A stretch of DNA of 13,465 nt from CAZSPL01 sp964608735 (GCA_964608735.1 CAZSPL010000096.1:1-13465); one strand, 5' to 3'. Shown: positions 1 to 6,514, counted from the first letter of the stretch. The notes: generated by a model from the letters alone, not told the origin. Numbers and translations: made by a program.

Positions 1-37
1 GGAGGAAAATGAAAATCAGCCCGCGAAGTCCCCTCAT
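1..37 (-). CDS. 5' end of a minus-strand gene, product unknown (partial)
   Basis: Read on the minus strand, an ATG at 37-35 opens a frame that stays open to the left edge and encodes MRGLRGLIFIFL. A strong Shine-Dalgarno AAGGAGG lies at 48-42, four bases upstream. Two basic residues followed by a hydrophobic run look like the start of a signal peptide or membrane segment. The gene diverges from the ThiF-like gene at 133 and the two would share the interval 38-132. Only about 12 codons are visible, so the product cannot be named. The support is the near-perfect ribosome binding site plus the hydrophobic N-terminus. Confidence 0.6.
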   Translation of the reverse strand, partial: MRGLRGLIFIFL

Positions 38-114
38 GGTGCCTCCTTGGTGCATTTGCTGGCGTATCTAAGTTTACCACAACCAGGGCGGGGCAATAAA
101 TCCCCCCATCCCTC

Positions 115-123
115 TGCTATAAT
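115..123 (+). promoter_or_regulatory. Extended -10 promoter element (TGCTATAAT) of the ThiF-like gene
   Basis: A perfect extended -10 (TGC followed by TATAAT) ends nine bases before the ATG at 133. Transcription should begin at about 129-131, so the mRNA would be leaderless or carry only a few untranslated bases. There is no Shine-Dalgarno sequence and no good -35 box, which is typical where the TGn extension supplies the contact. Confidence 0.6.
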
Positions 124-132
124 ATTCCCCGC

Positions 133-1149
133 ATGACGACCGACCGTTACAACCGTCAACTCCTTCTCGACTCCTTCTCCCTCTCCGACCAGCAGACGCT
201 GCTCCAGTCGCGCGTCGCCGTCGCCGGACTCGGCGCCCTCGGCACACATCACGCTGAGATGTTCGCGCGCATGGGCGTATGGACCCAGTTCCTCATCGAC
301 CGCGATTTCGTCGAACTCGACAATCTCAACCGACAGGCGCTGTTCACCGAAAAGGATGCCGCCGACCGAATCCCCAAGGCCGAGGCCGCGAAACGTCACC
401 TGCTCGCGATTAATTCGGAGGCGCGATATATCGCCCACGTCGACCACCTCGGCCCGCGCAATATAAAACTGCTATTGAAAGATGCCGACCTCATCATCGA
501 CGGCACCGACAATTTCATCACGCGATATCTTATCAACGACTATGCCCGCTCCACCGGTAAGCCCTACATCTACTGCGGAGTCGTCGGCTATGAAGCCGCA
601 TGCTTTCCCATCCTTCCGGGCGGATCATGCCTGCGATGCCTGTTCCGCGATATACCCGATGCCTCCACCGAACCTGCCTGCGACACATCCGGCGTATGGC
701 CTCCCGCCGTATCTCTCATCAGCAGCCTTGCCGTCGATCTCGCCCTGCGCTGGATTCTGCGCAAGATTCCCCCCGACGGCTGGCCCATCTACCACATCGA
801 TCTCGCCGAACACATCATCGGCGCGAAAAAACTTTTGACTAAAAGCGACCCGGCCTGTCCCTCATGTCATGGAAAGTATGATTTCCTGGATCTTGATGAA
901 ACCGACGCGATACACATGTGCGGCACTGACACGTTCCAGGTGCTCGGGTCAGGAAAAACCGTGAATTTCGATGCCGTCGCCGAAAAAATTATGGACGTGG
1001 CCCACGTTAATGACCGGAGATACTTCCTCGAAATTGAGACCGCCGATGGCGCGCTGATAAGCCTTTTCCGCGACGGACGTGCTATAATACGAGGCGCGAG
1101 TGACTCCGGAAGGGCCAAGGCCATATATGACAAGTACATCGGAAGCTGA
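133..1149 (+). CDS. ThiF/MoeB/HesA-family E1-like adenylyltransferase
   Basis: This 338-residue protein belongs to the ubiquitin-activating E1-like family, which uses ATP to adenylate the C-terminal glycine of small sulfur-carrier proteins such as ThiS or MoaD. Visible signs are the nucleotide-binding loop GLGALG (32-37), D56 at the end of the next strand, DNLNR (63-67), K82 and K87, and the family motif DGTDN (123-127). Two CxxC pairs (C166/C169 and C242/C245) would form the structural zinc site. C183 in PACDTSGV sits where MoeB-type proteins have a conserved cysteine. After about residue 255 there is an extra domain of about 80 residues ending in GRAIIRG and an AKAIYDKYIG-like tail, a layout found in stand-alone ThiF/MoeB-like proteins. 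No sulfur-carrier gene is in the window, so the substrate (thiamine, molybdopterin or another pathway) is undetermined. The start is the first ATG after a TATAAT box, without a ribosome binding site. Confidence 0.9.
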   Translation: MTTDRYNRQLLLDSFSLSDQQTLLQSRVAVAGLGALGTHHAEMFARMGVWTQFLIDRDFVELDNLNRQALFTEKDAADRIPKAEAAKRHLLAINSEARYIAHVDHLGPRNIKLLLKDADLIIDGTDNFITRYLINDYARSTGKPYIYCGVVGYEAACFPILPGGSCLRCLFRDIPDASTEPACDTSGVWPPAVSLISSLAVDLALRWILRKIPPDGWPIYHIDLAEHIIGAKKLLTKSDPACPSCHGKYDFLDLDETDAIHMCGTDTFQVLGSGKTVNFDAVAEKIMDVAHVNDRRYFLEIETADGALISLFRDGRAIIRGASDSGRAKAIYDKYIGS

Positions 1150-1208
1150 TACTGTGCCAGAAGCTCGTCTGTATTGCTTAGATAATGAGTAACTTTTACA
1201 CAAAAACC

Positions 1209-1232
1209 TTGACTTCAACCGGGCGTTATAAT
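1209..1232 (+). promoter_or_regulatory. Candidate promoter of the Ig-like lipoprotein gene
   Basis: TTGACT (1209-1214) and TATAAT (1227-1232) lie upstream of the gene at 1270, but only 12 bases apart, too close for a standard sigma-70 promoter. TTTACT at 1232-1237 gives a 17-base spacer from the same -35 and matches the -10 consensus at four of six positions. One of these probably serves the gene; which one cannot be decided by reading. Confidence 0.4.
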
Positions 1233-1269
1233 TTACTTTCATACGTCCAATCCCTTATGAGGTGATAAA

Positions 1270-1707
1270 ATGCTTTTGCTGAAGCGGAGCGTGTTGATTT
1301 TTATTATTGCCCTCCTACCGTTGACCGTTTTCTCCGGATGCGAAATGGCCGCGAGCTATCTGCTCTACGACCTCATCTCCGGCGGGCCGATCTTCGGCGG
1401 CGGTGGTGACAACACCACTCCCGATGTTACGAATCACGACCCCGCGATTGTCACCCTCCAAGCGCTGCCGAATTCCATCTCCATCGGTGGAACCATCACC
1501 CTTACATGTGTGGCTACCGATGAGGACGACGATCCGTTGACGTATCACTGGGAAGCGAGCAAGGGCGAATTCAGCGACGATACCGACAATATCACCCTCT
1601 GGACCGCGCCGACAAACAACACCGGCATCTTCCAGATCCTGTGCACTGTCTCTGATGGCCAGGGCGGCTCCGATATCGGGTCCGTAGAGGTCCAGGTGAC
1701 TCTGTAA
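1270..1707 (+). CDS. Predicted lipoprotein with one Ig/PKD-like domain
   Basis: The 145-residue product starts with a basic and hydrophobic signal (residues 1-23) ending in FSGC. C24 is the likely lipidated cysteine, although phenylalanine at the -3 position is unusual for a lipobox. A glycine-rich linker (38-46) leads to a single beta-sandwich-like domain (about 58-145), with the conserved-looking stretch GGTITLTCVATDEDDDPLTY and a final SDGQGGSDIGSVEV typical of PKD/Ig-like modules. C80, W94 and C125 are spaced like the disulfide and core tryptophan of an Ig fold. The ATG is preceded by GAGGTG at 1259-1264 with suitable spacing. No enzymatic motif is present. It probably acts as an envelope-anchored binding or structural protein; the partner is unknown. 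Confidence 0.75.
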   Translation: MLLLKRSVLIFIIALLPLTVFSGCEMAASYLLYDLISGGPIFGGGGDNTTPDVTNHDPAIVTLQALPNSISIGGTITLTCVATDEDDDPLTYHWEASKGEFSDDTDNITLWTAPTNNTGIFQILCTVSDGQGGSDIGSVEVQVTL

Positions 1708-1713
1708 CCGTGC

Positions 1714-1743
1714 TTGACTTGAGTTTAGAGCGGATGATAAGAT
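1714..1743 (+). promoter_or_regulatory. Candidate promoter of the small barrel gene
   Basis: TTGACT (1714-1719) is followed after 18 bases by TAAGAT (1738-1743), which carries an upstream TGA giving an extended -10. It lies between the lipoprotein stop codon and the start at 1807. A weak stem, AGAGCG (1727-1732) with CGCTCT (1745-1750), overlaps it and has no following T-run, so it is not called as a terminator. Confidence 0.4.
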
Positions 1744-1806
1744 TCGCTCTGATTTATCCGGCTTATTTCTTATTGCTGTAAGCCTGAATTAAGCGAGGAG
1801 ATTGCA

Positions 1807-2511
1807 ATGAACCGAAGCACAGCTATTCTGCTTTCTGTTTTCCTGTTTCTCATGCTGCCCGTGGCAGCGCTGGCCGAGCCGACGATTAACGGACCGAGCG
1901 GGCTCTTTATCGCCCCCACGGCCGACATCGCACCCACCGACCACGCATGGATAGCCATCAACTTCCTCGACCTCGATACCATCATCATGCCCGATCAATC
2001 TGTCGAAGGCGGCACTGTATGGACCGCTCTTCTCACAGGCGGTATCGCCGACAACTTCGAGGTCGGACTCGGATTCAACTTGCAGGAAGAGAGCTCCAAC
2101 GGCGTTCTCTTGAATGCAAAATTCCTCATCATCGATGATAACCCCGACGAATGGTATCCCGCTGTCGCCATGGGCGGAATGCTCAGCCAGTTCAGCGGCG
2201 AAAACAGCACCACCTTCTACGCCGTCGCGAGCAAATTCTTCTGGGTTTCGGAAGAAGGCTATTATGGCGGAAGCTGTCATTTCGGCATCGACCTGGCTGA
2301 AATCAACGACGATTGGGAACTCGAATACTTCGCCGCCGCCGACCTCAGCTTCACTGAGGATATCGTCGCCATCGCCGAATGGAATGAGGACAACGACATG
2401 TTCGGTGACGGTTTCACCTATGGCGTGCGCTACTATTTCAGCGACACGACCACGGGGCAGGCGGGATTCGTCGACGGTGACCTGACCATCGGCGGAGCCT
2501 ATATCTTTTAA
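1807..2511 (+). CDS. Exported beta-rich protein, probably a small outer-membrane barrel (YjbH-like)
   Basis: The 234-residue product has a clear Sec signal peptide with cleavage expected after ALA at residue 23. The mature start, GPSGLFIAPTADIAPTDH, resembles the beginning of YjbH/YbjH-type porin-like proteins. The rest alternates polar and aromatic residues in short strands, with many tyrosines, phenylalanines and glycines. The last residue is phenylalanine (AYIF), as in proteins recognised by the Bam machinery. It has no transmembrane helix after the signal. GCGAGGAG at 1793-1800 is a good ribosome binding site for the ATG. YjbH proteins are linked to exopolysaccharide export, but this one is much shorter than full-length YjbH and no polysaccharide genes are nearby, so only the location is proposed. 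Confidence 0.7.
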   Translation: MNRSTAILLSVFLFLMLPVAALAEPTINGPSGLFIAPTADIAPTDHAWIAINFLDLDTIIMPDQSVEGGTVWTALLTGGIADNFEVGLGFNLQEESSNGVLLNAKFLIIDDNPDEWYPAVAMGGMLSQFSGENSTTFYAVASKFFWVSEEGYYGGSCHFGIDLAEINDDWELEYFAAADLSFTEDIVAIAEWNEDNDMFGDGFTYGVRYYFSDTTTGQAGFVDGDLTIGGAYIF

Positions 2512-2573
2512 GCATGACCTTCACGAGTGGCGCCGCATTAATCTTTGACGGCGCGATGTGGTGATAAAAAATC

Positions 2574-2594
2574 GCCCCTGCCAACGGCGGGGGC
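2574..2594. promoter_or_regulatory. GC-rich hairpin directly upstream of the 2601 start codon
   Basis: GCCCCTGCC (2574-2582) pairs with GGCGGGGGC (2586-2594) over nine positions, including one T-G wobble, with a three-base loop AAC. The 3' arm carries the only purine-rich stretch near the start at 2601, so folding would hide any ribosome binding site. Read on the minus strand the hairpin is followed by six T residues, as in an intrinsic terminator, but no minus-strand gene leads into it. A second stem, GCGCCG (2530-2535) with CGGCGC (2549-2554), lies just upstream. Confidence 0.5.
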
Positions 2595-2600
2595 TGAATT

Positions 2601-3578
2601 ATGAGATTGATGATAATTCTGAGAATGTCGAAAACTTTAGCGAAAGTCGCGCCGGCGGTAACGCTGGCGTTCCTTTTAATCATCGCGGCCGGCTCCGCGC
2701 CCGCATCCGCACAGGTCGATTCCGACCAGATCCCCGGTTTCTTCATGGACTTCATGGTCTTCTACTCCTCCGGTGATATCGACCAGATGGCGAAATATGT
2801 CCATCCCGACCGCGGGCTGATCCAGAACAGCTTCCTTCTCACATATGACGAAGTCAAAGAGGATTTCCAAGCCCTCGGCAAGACTAATAAAAATATCCAG
2901 TATATGAAAGTTATCTTCAACTACGGATATTTCCTCAGCGAAGATTACTACCGCGCTACATGCTGGGTCGAATATCGCGCCGCCGACTACACGCAGCAAG
3001 TCCCCACCGTGTTCGTCTTCGAGAACATCGACGGAAAGTGGTACCTCGTACAGACCGAGATGATCGAATTCTTCGACCAGTTCCGCCAGTTCGAGATCCT
3101 CTCCGTCGGATTCGTGCCCGAGATCGAAGCCGAGACCAGCACAGGGCGGCTTTATAAATCGCTCGACGCCGCGAAAGCAGGCAAGGCCACAGTTCTCTAT
3201 TTCTTCAGCCTCATGGATATCTACGGCGAAGTGAACCTCGAATTCTACCTCGACGTCATGAAGAAGTACGGTAAGCGCAATGACATCTTCCTGTTCGCCG
3301 TTACCGACGACAACAAGACCGATGTCGACGCGTGGATGAAGAGGAACGGACTGAATTTCGTCTACCTCAGCGATGAGAAGAGCCTGGTTCACTATGATCT
3401 GGGAATCCTCATTCATCCGATGATACTGGTCCTCGACAAGGATGGCAGGCTTGTGATGATGACGAGTTGGAAATATCCGCGTGATATCGAAGTGGATGAG
3501 AACTACCGCACCCCTTCGCAGGGGCTTGTTCTCGATATGATCGATTATGTCCTTTCGAAACCGGCTGTCACGGAGTAG
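2601..3578 (+). CDS. Secreted two-part protein: NTF2-like region plus thioredoxin-like region without CxxC
   Basis: The 325-residue product has a signal peptide ending in ASA (35-37). Residues about 43-165 resemble an NTF2/SnoaL-like alpha-beta cone, with an amphipathic helix (FMDFMVFYSSGDIDQMAKY), a QNSFLLTYDEV segment and later strands ending in DGKWYLVQTEM. Residues about 175-320 look like an AhpC/TlpA thioredoxin fold: a central strand ATVLYFF, a helix, LFAVTDD, then IHPMILVLDKDGRLV, where P273 occupies the cis-proline position. The usual CxxC after the first strand is absent (FSLMDIYGE), and the only cysteine is C121 in the first region, so redox activity is unlikely. The start is uncertain: ATG codons at 2601, 2610 and 2625 are in frame, none has a convincing Shine-Dalgarno, and 2625 would give the most typical signal peptide length. 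The function is unknown. Confidence 0.75.
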   Translation: MRLMIILRMSKTLAKVAPAVTLAFLLIIAAGSAPASAQVDSDQIPGFFMDFMVFYSSGDIDQMAKYVHPDRGLIQNSFLLTYDEVKEDFQALGKTNKNIQYMKVIFNYGYFLSEDYYRATCWVEYRAADYTQQVPTVFVFENIDGKWYLVQTEMIEFFDQFRQFEILSVGFVPEIEAETSTGRLYKSLDAAKAGKATVLYFFSLMDIYGEVNLEFYLDVMKKYGKRNDIFLFAVTDDNKTDVDAWMKRNGLNFVYLSDEKSLVHYDLGILIHPMILVLDKDGRLVMMTSWKYPRDIEVDENYRTPSQGLVLDMIDYVLSKPAVTE

Positions 3579-3607
3579 TAAATATTCGCCCATAATGCCC
3601 CGGCGTA

Positions 3608-3613
3608 TATAAT
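3608..3613 (+). promoter_or_regulatory. Candidate -10 box for the zinc-ribbon gene
   Basis: TATAAT at 3608-3613, with a weak -35 TTCGCC 17 bases upstream (3585-3590). A transcript from here would have a leader of about 90 bases containing a stem GGGGC (3661-3665) with GCCCC (3672-3676), followed by an A-rich stretch. The stem is not a terminator on either strand. Confidence 0.4.
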
Positions 3614-3712
3614 CCGGTTAAAGCAGGGCATCAATAATAGTGGAATACCATTCAAGCACCGGGGCTTAACCGCCCCGAAGAAAAAAAGATTTCTTATAGA
3701 AGGGTGATGTGA

Positions 3713-3958
3713 TTGAGAACTAACGAGAATAAACCGGACATCTTCATGAGCCGACCGAGCTATGACGAAGGCGCCCATTTCGCCCTGCCCGGCGATGGGG
3801 ATGTCGCCGAGTTCCTCGACTACATCGAAGACATGACTCTGATGCTCGGATGCCCGAAGTGCCGGTCGTTCGATGTGAGAGAAAGCATGATGTGCGGAGT
3901 TAAAATGCTGGTATGCGGTGATTGCGGATTTACCGACAGGGCCCCGAAAGTGAATTAG
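3713..3958 (+). CDS. Small zinc-ribbon protein
   Basis: The 81-residue product has an acidic N-terminal half (FLDYIEDM) and a C-terminal zinc ribbon made of CPKC (47-50) and CGDC (68-71), with C61 between them. The spacing of 17 residues between the pairs is normal for short rubredoxin-like zinc ribbons. No signal peptide or membrane segment is present, so it should be cytoplasmic. The start is taken as TTG at 3713, with GAAGGGTG (3699-3706) as ribosome binding site; an ATG at 3746 is the alternative and would leave the ribbon intact. Such proteins often bind nucleic acid or other proteins, but nothing here shows a partner. It ends 20 bases before a strong terminator. Confidence 0.65.
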   Translation: MRTNENKPDIFMSRPSYDEGAHFALPGDGDVAEFLDYIEDMTLMLGCPKCRSFDVRESMMCGVKMLVCGDCGFTDRAPKVN

Positions 3959-3977
3959 CATCAGCAGAAGTAAAAAT

Positions 3978-4002
3978 AAACCCCCTCTTCGAGGGGGTTT
4001 TT
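3978..4002. terminator. Bidirectional rho-independent terminator
   Basis: A perfect ten-pair stem AAACCCCCTC / GAGGGGGTTT (3978-3987 with 3991-4000), a TTC loop and T-runs on both strands. It lies between the convergent genes ending at 3958 (plus) and 4022 (minus) and can stop both. Confidence 0.9.
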
Positions 4003-4021
4003 GCATGCAATGATAATTCGC

Positions 4022-5095
4022 CTACTCCCCGCTCTCGCCTTCCTGTGATTTCCCTTCCCCCTCCGGTGCCTGCTCATCTTCCCCTTCCGATTCCCCCGGT
4101 TTATATTCGCTGATTCCCGAACCCGATATCTTTATCCACTGATTCTTTTCAAGATATTCATCCTCGCCCGGCTGCTCTTCCTCGGTTATCTCGAACTTGA
4201 ATTCCTCCGCCAGCATGTCGAGAAGTCTCATGGGAAGCCATTCGAGATAGAACAGAGACAGATCCGGCTGCACGTTCCATAGCTGGTCGTCATACTTGCA
4301 ATATTCCCGCCCGTATAACAAGTCGACCTGGTGGCGCTCGATGCAGTAATTCTGCATGTTGACCCAGACATAAAGGTCGCTTATCCACTCATCCCATTCC
4401 TGCGCCGTCGGCGGGATATAGAACACACCGTAACGCTCATCCCTGTATGTCCGCTGGATGCTGACCTCCTGGGCATTAACCTGCTTCAGCAGCGCTTTCA
4501 TCCTGTCCCCGCCGATGACGCCGCCCAGATGCACGTTGCTCAGGAAATACCGGATGCCCGCACCTTCGGCAGGGAAATAAGCGCTGTCCGTTTCCGATGG
4601 CTCGTCCATCCAGTCGTCCCACACCCGCGATATATGCCCCGCGATATACCAGGCAGTTCCCCCGAACACATCCTTCGGCGGCTCTTTCACCTTGTAATGG
4701 CGAACCACCAGGTGACCGGAGTTGTCGAAAACCGATGTCGTGCACTGGACCGTAAAATCCGAATTGAGCACCGGCGACGCGCCGAAGTAGTATGGAAGCA
4801 CCGGGAGCCATGCACCCCCGGGATATTCCAGATAGAGGTCAAGATAATCCCACGGTTCGAGGACCGATGTGCTTACGAAATATGCCCCGGTCCCCTCGGG
4901 GAACTTGTAGATCCCCTCATCCCTCATGTCGTTCGCCGCGTCTTCCGATTGCGGAACCGCCACGCTGCCAACCTCGACATCCCACTTCAATATCTCCCCG
5001 CCCGATTCCTCGGCGCGGATATCCGACGGCGCGATTACCGTTGCGAGAAGCCACAGCATGAAGAGCAGCGATATTTTACTTGCCGTTTTCAGCAT
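4022..5095 (-). CDS. Secreted protein of unknown function with an acidic C-terminal tail
   Basis: The 357-residue product begins with a signal peptide (MLKTASKISLLFMLWLLATV and on), with cleavage expected near residue 28 (IRA). The mature part is rich in tryptophan, tyrosine and aspartate and contains three cysteines (C118, C251, C266). The first third reads like a beta-rich domain (YLDLYLEYPGGAWLPVLPYY). A YGVFYIPP strand and a long helical, aromatic-rich stretch (about 232-300) follow. The last 50 residues are a low-complexity glutamate, glycine and serine tail, probably disordered. I recognise no family and no catalytic motif. The start at 5095 follows an extended -10 box, with a short leader of about 13 bases and no clear Shine-Dalgarno. 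It is convergent with the zinc-ribbon gene and divergent from the pseudopilin gene. Confidence 0.8.
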   Translation of the reverse strand: MLKTASKISLLFMLWLLATVIAPSDIRAEESGGEILKWDVEVGSVAVPQSEDAANDMRDEGIYKFPEGTGAYFVSTSVLEPWDYLDLYLEYPGGAWLPVLPYYFGASPVLNSDFTVQCTTSVFDNSGHLVVRHYKVKEPPKDVFGGTAWYIAGHISRVWDDWMDEPSETDSAYFPAEGAGIRYFLSNVHLGGVIGGDRMKALLKQVNAQEVSIQRTYRDERYGVFYIPPTAQEWDEWISDLYVWVNMQNYCIERHQVDLLYGREYCKYDDQLWNVQPDLSLFYLEWLPMRLLDMLAEEFKFEITEEEQPGEDEYLEKNQWIKISGSGISEYKPGESEGEDEQAPEGEGKSQEGESGE

Positions 5096-5114
5096 TTTTT
5101 CAACCCGGCGATAA

Positions 5115-5123
5115 ATTATAGCA
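5115..5123 (-). promoter_or_regulatory. Extended -10 promoter (TGCTATAAT) of the minus-strand secreted protein gene
   Basis: On the minus strand TGCTATAAT runs from 5123 to 5115, with 19 bases between the box and the ATG at 5095. This is the same nine-base element that precedes the ThiF-like gene. The -35 region is poor. Confidence 0.55.
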
Positions 5124-5243
5124 TGCCTTAAGACACTAATTCCTTAATCCGGTTCTCTCTTTCCCATTAATTACCGAGGTGATTTTGAACCCGGATGCCC
5201 GTTTCCGCATCTCATCCGTGGACGTGCCTGCATATTGAATGCC

Positions 5244-5259
5244 TGACTCCTTGGAGTCA
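5244..5259. promoter_or_regulatory. Perfect dyad abutting the pilin-side promoter, operator-like
   Basis: TGACTCC-TT-GGAGTCA, two seven-base arms that are perfect inverse complements with a two-base spacer. It ends two bases before the -35 hexamer at 5262, the position of a class II activator site or a repressor operator. Its cognate regulator is not in the window. Confidence 0.5.
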
Positions 5260-5261
5260 TA

Positions 5262-5290
5262 TTGACACATTTCGGACGGCGGGGTATAAT
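5262..5290 (+). promoter_or_regulatory. Perfect consensus sigma-70 promoter
   Basis: TTGACA (5262-5267), a 17-base spacer and TATAAT (5285-5290): both hexamers match consensus exactly. The expected transcription start is near 5297, giving a leader of about 170 bases before the pseudopilin ATG, or a separate small RNA. Confidence 0.75.
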
Positions 5291-5466
5291 CCTTTACGAA
5301 TAGTGCTGTTGAAGCCGGTCTCGATTCCCGCCCGTGGAAGTACCTCCCCAATCATGATAATTCGACGTGAAATAACCTCATTTTCCGTTTTTTGCAATAG
5401 ATTCCATTTCATGGCAGAGGTTATTCGTATATAATTATAAGGTTAAGCCTGATGAGGAGTGATCAT

Positions 5467-6459
5467 ATGTATCGTAACTCAACTCGGGGATTCACGCTTG
5501 TAGAGATGCTGGTCGTCATCACGATCATCGGCATCCTCGCCGCCATGGCCCTCCCGAACTACATGAAGGCCAAGGATAAGGCCAAGGAAGGCCAGTGCCG
5601 CAATCATTTGCACATCATCCAGGCATCGCTCCAGAGATATTATCTCGACAACGGGCAGTTCCCGGCCTATATAGCGGGCGGAAACAAGACATCCTGGACC
5701 ATCTTCCACCAGAATATCGTCTCGGTCAATCCGGACCTGGAATACCTTGTCGACCCGCTCATTGACAAAGGTTACATCAACTCCTATCCCGACAACCCGT
5801 TCACCGATGAAGACATGGGGATCAGTTTCCACAGGCTGACCGATTTCGGCATCACGGCCGAGGCGATGGGCGACCCGCGCTTCGGCGACCAGGGATGGAC
5901 GATGGCCAACATGATGGATGACCCGAGGTTCTGGGATGCCACGCGCAACCCGGGCGAACCCGAGTTGTACTTCCATGATTCCCGCGGGATCGGTGAAACC
6001 GGAGTGCTGGAGGAGTATGCCTACGGTGGTCACGAAGTTACCGGCGGGCGCACACTCTCCATATACTGGCCCGGGCATTTCTTCTACCGCGCTTACGGCA
6101 AGCTCGATATGCAGCAGTCCAATGTCCCCGAAGGCGCCGCCAATCTGTGGGACTTCCGCGTCGCCCTCTATGAAGGCTACATAATGGGCGTCTACGGCTC
6201 ACAGAACACAAAGGGGCTCGATATCATCAGGCTCAGCGGCGATGGCAACAACTACTACAGGGACCCGAACAAGAATTTCAACTACGATGTCCCCCTCGCG
6301 CTTCCCGAAGTCATGGGCGGCGGTGGCATTCCGAGCCAGCCGTTCCCCATCTTCCCCTACAAGGACCACCTCGACCGCTGGGTATTCGGTGCGCCTGACG
6401 GACGTCCCGACGGCATCATCTATGCTTTCAGCACCGATGGCTGGTCCGTGACCAAGTAA
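5467..6459 (+). CDS. Type IV pilin-like / type II secretion pseudopilin with a long C-terminal domain
   Basis: The 330-residue product has a short leader, MYRNSTRG, followed by the class III signal FTLVEMLVVITIIGILAAMA. Prepilin peptidase should cut after G8, giving a mature N-terminus F1 with E5, the residue needed for assembly. The hydrophobic helix continues into a typical NYMKAKDKAKEGQC segment and a helix with QRYYLDNGQFP, as in GspG-type pseudopilins. The remaining 230 residues are much longer than in GspG (about 140 residues in total). They are rich in aromatic residues, glycine and aspartate, and end in DGIIYAFSTDGWSV, a strand pattern like the GspG C-terminus. Only one cysteine is present. 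I chose ATG 5467 because GAGGAG (5454-5459) sits at the right distance; the in-frame ATG at 5452 lies upstream of that site. No assembly genes (ATPase, platform, peptidase) are nearby, so it depends on a machine encoded elsewhere. Confidence 0.88.
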   Translation: MYRNSTRGFTLVEMLVVITIIGILAAMALPNYMKAKDKAKEGQCRNHLHIIQASLQRYYLDNGQFPAYIAGGNKTSWTIFHQNIVSVNPDLEYLVDPLIDKGYINSYPDNPFTDEDMGISFHRLTDFGITAEAMGDPRFGDQGWTMANMMDDPRFWDATRNPGEPELYFHDSRGIGETGVLEEYAYGGHEVTGGRTLSIYWPGHFFYRAYGKLDMQQSNVPEGAANLWDFRVALYEGYIMGVYGSQNTKGLDIIRLSGDGNNYYRDPNKNFNYDVPLALPEVMGGGGIPSQPFPIFPYKDHLDRWVFGAPDGRPDGIIYAFSTDGWSVTK

Positions 6460-6491
6460 AATCAGCCCTTCAAAATCCACCCTTGAAAATC

Positions 6492-6514
6492 AAAGCCCCC
6501 TTCCCGGGGGCTTT
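6492..6514 (+). terminator. Rho-independent terminator of the pseudopilin gene
   Basis: AAAGCCCCC (6492-6500) and GGGGGCTTT (6506-6514) form a perfect nine-pair stem with a TTCCC loop, 32 bases after the pseudopilin stop codon. The trailing T-run is short (CTTTCTTC). Confidence 0.8.

Larger units (their letters stand above)
5096..5466. other. 371-base intergenic regulatory interval
   Basis: No convincing gene is seen here. The interval holds the minus-strand promoter at 5115-5123, the dyad at 5244-5259, the consensus promoter at 5262-5290 and a nine-base inverted repeat. That repeat is AATAACCTC (5371-5379) with GAGGTTATT (5417-5425), arms 37 bases apart. A second TATAAT (5430-5435) lies 31 bases before the pseudopilin ATG, with a poor -35. 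The repeat flanks this second promoter and could be an operator or the base of a leader hairpin. Confidence 0.6.

Noticed and set aside
1080..1088. TGCTATAAT inside the 3' part of the ThiF-like gene as an internal promoter
   Set aside because: The bases encode Arg-Ala-Ile-Ile-Arg of a conserved C-terminal segment, no -35 is present, and better promoter candidates lie nearer to the next gene.
1727..1750. AGAGCG/CGCTCT stem after the lipoprotein gene as a terminator
   Set aside because: Only six pairs with a 12-base loop and no T-run. It overlaps a plausible promoter for the next gene.
2676..3593. Long open minus-strand frame of 305 codons opposite the NTF2/thioredoxin-like gene
   Set aside because: This is a GC-biased antisense shadow. 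The plus-strand frame has a signal peptide and coherent folds, while the minus frame has no start signals or recognisable domain.
5185..5238. A 17-codon frame starting with TTG after GAGGTGAT, ending before the pilin-side dyad (possible leader peptide)
   Set aside because: The ribosome binding site looks real, but no promoter was seen for it, the start is a rare codon and the peptide has no regulatory codon run. Not enough to call a gene.
5136..5351. A 71-codon minus-strand frame across the intergenic interval
   Set aside because: It runs through the consensus promoter and dyad of the plus strand, has no Shine-Dalgarno, and shows no recognisable domain.
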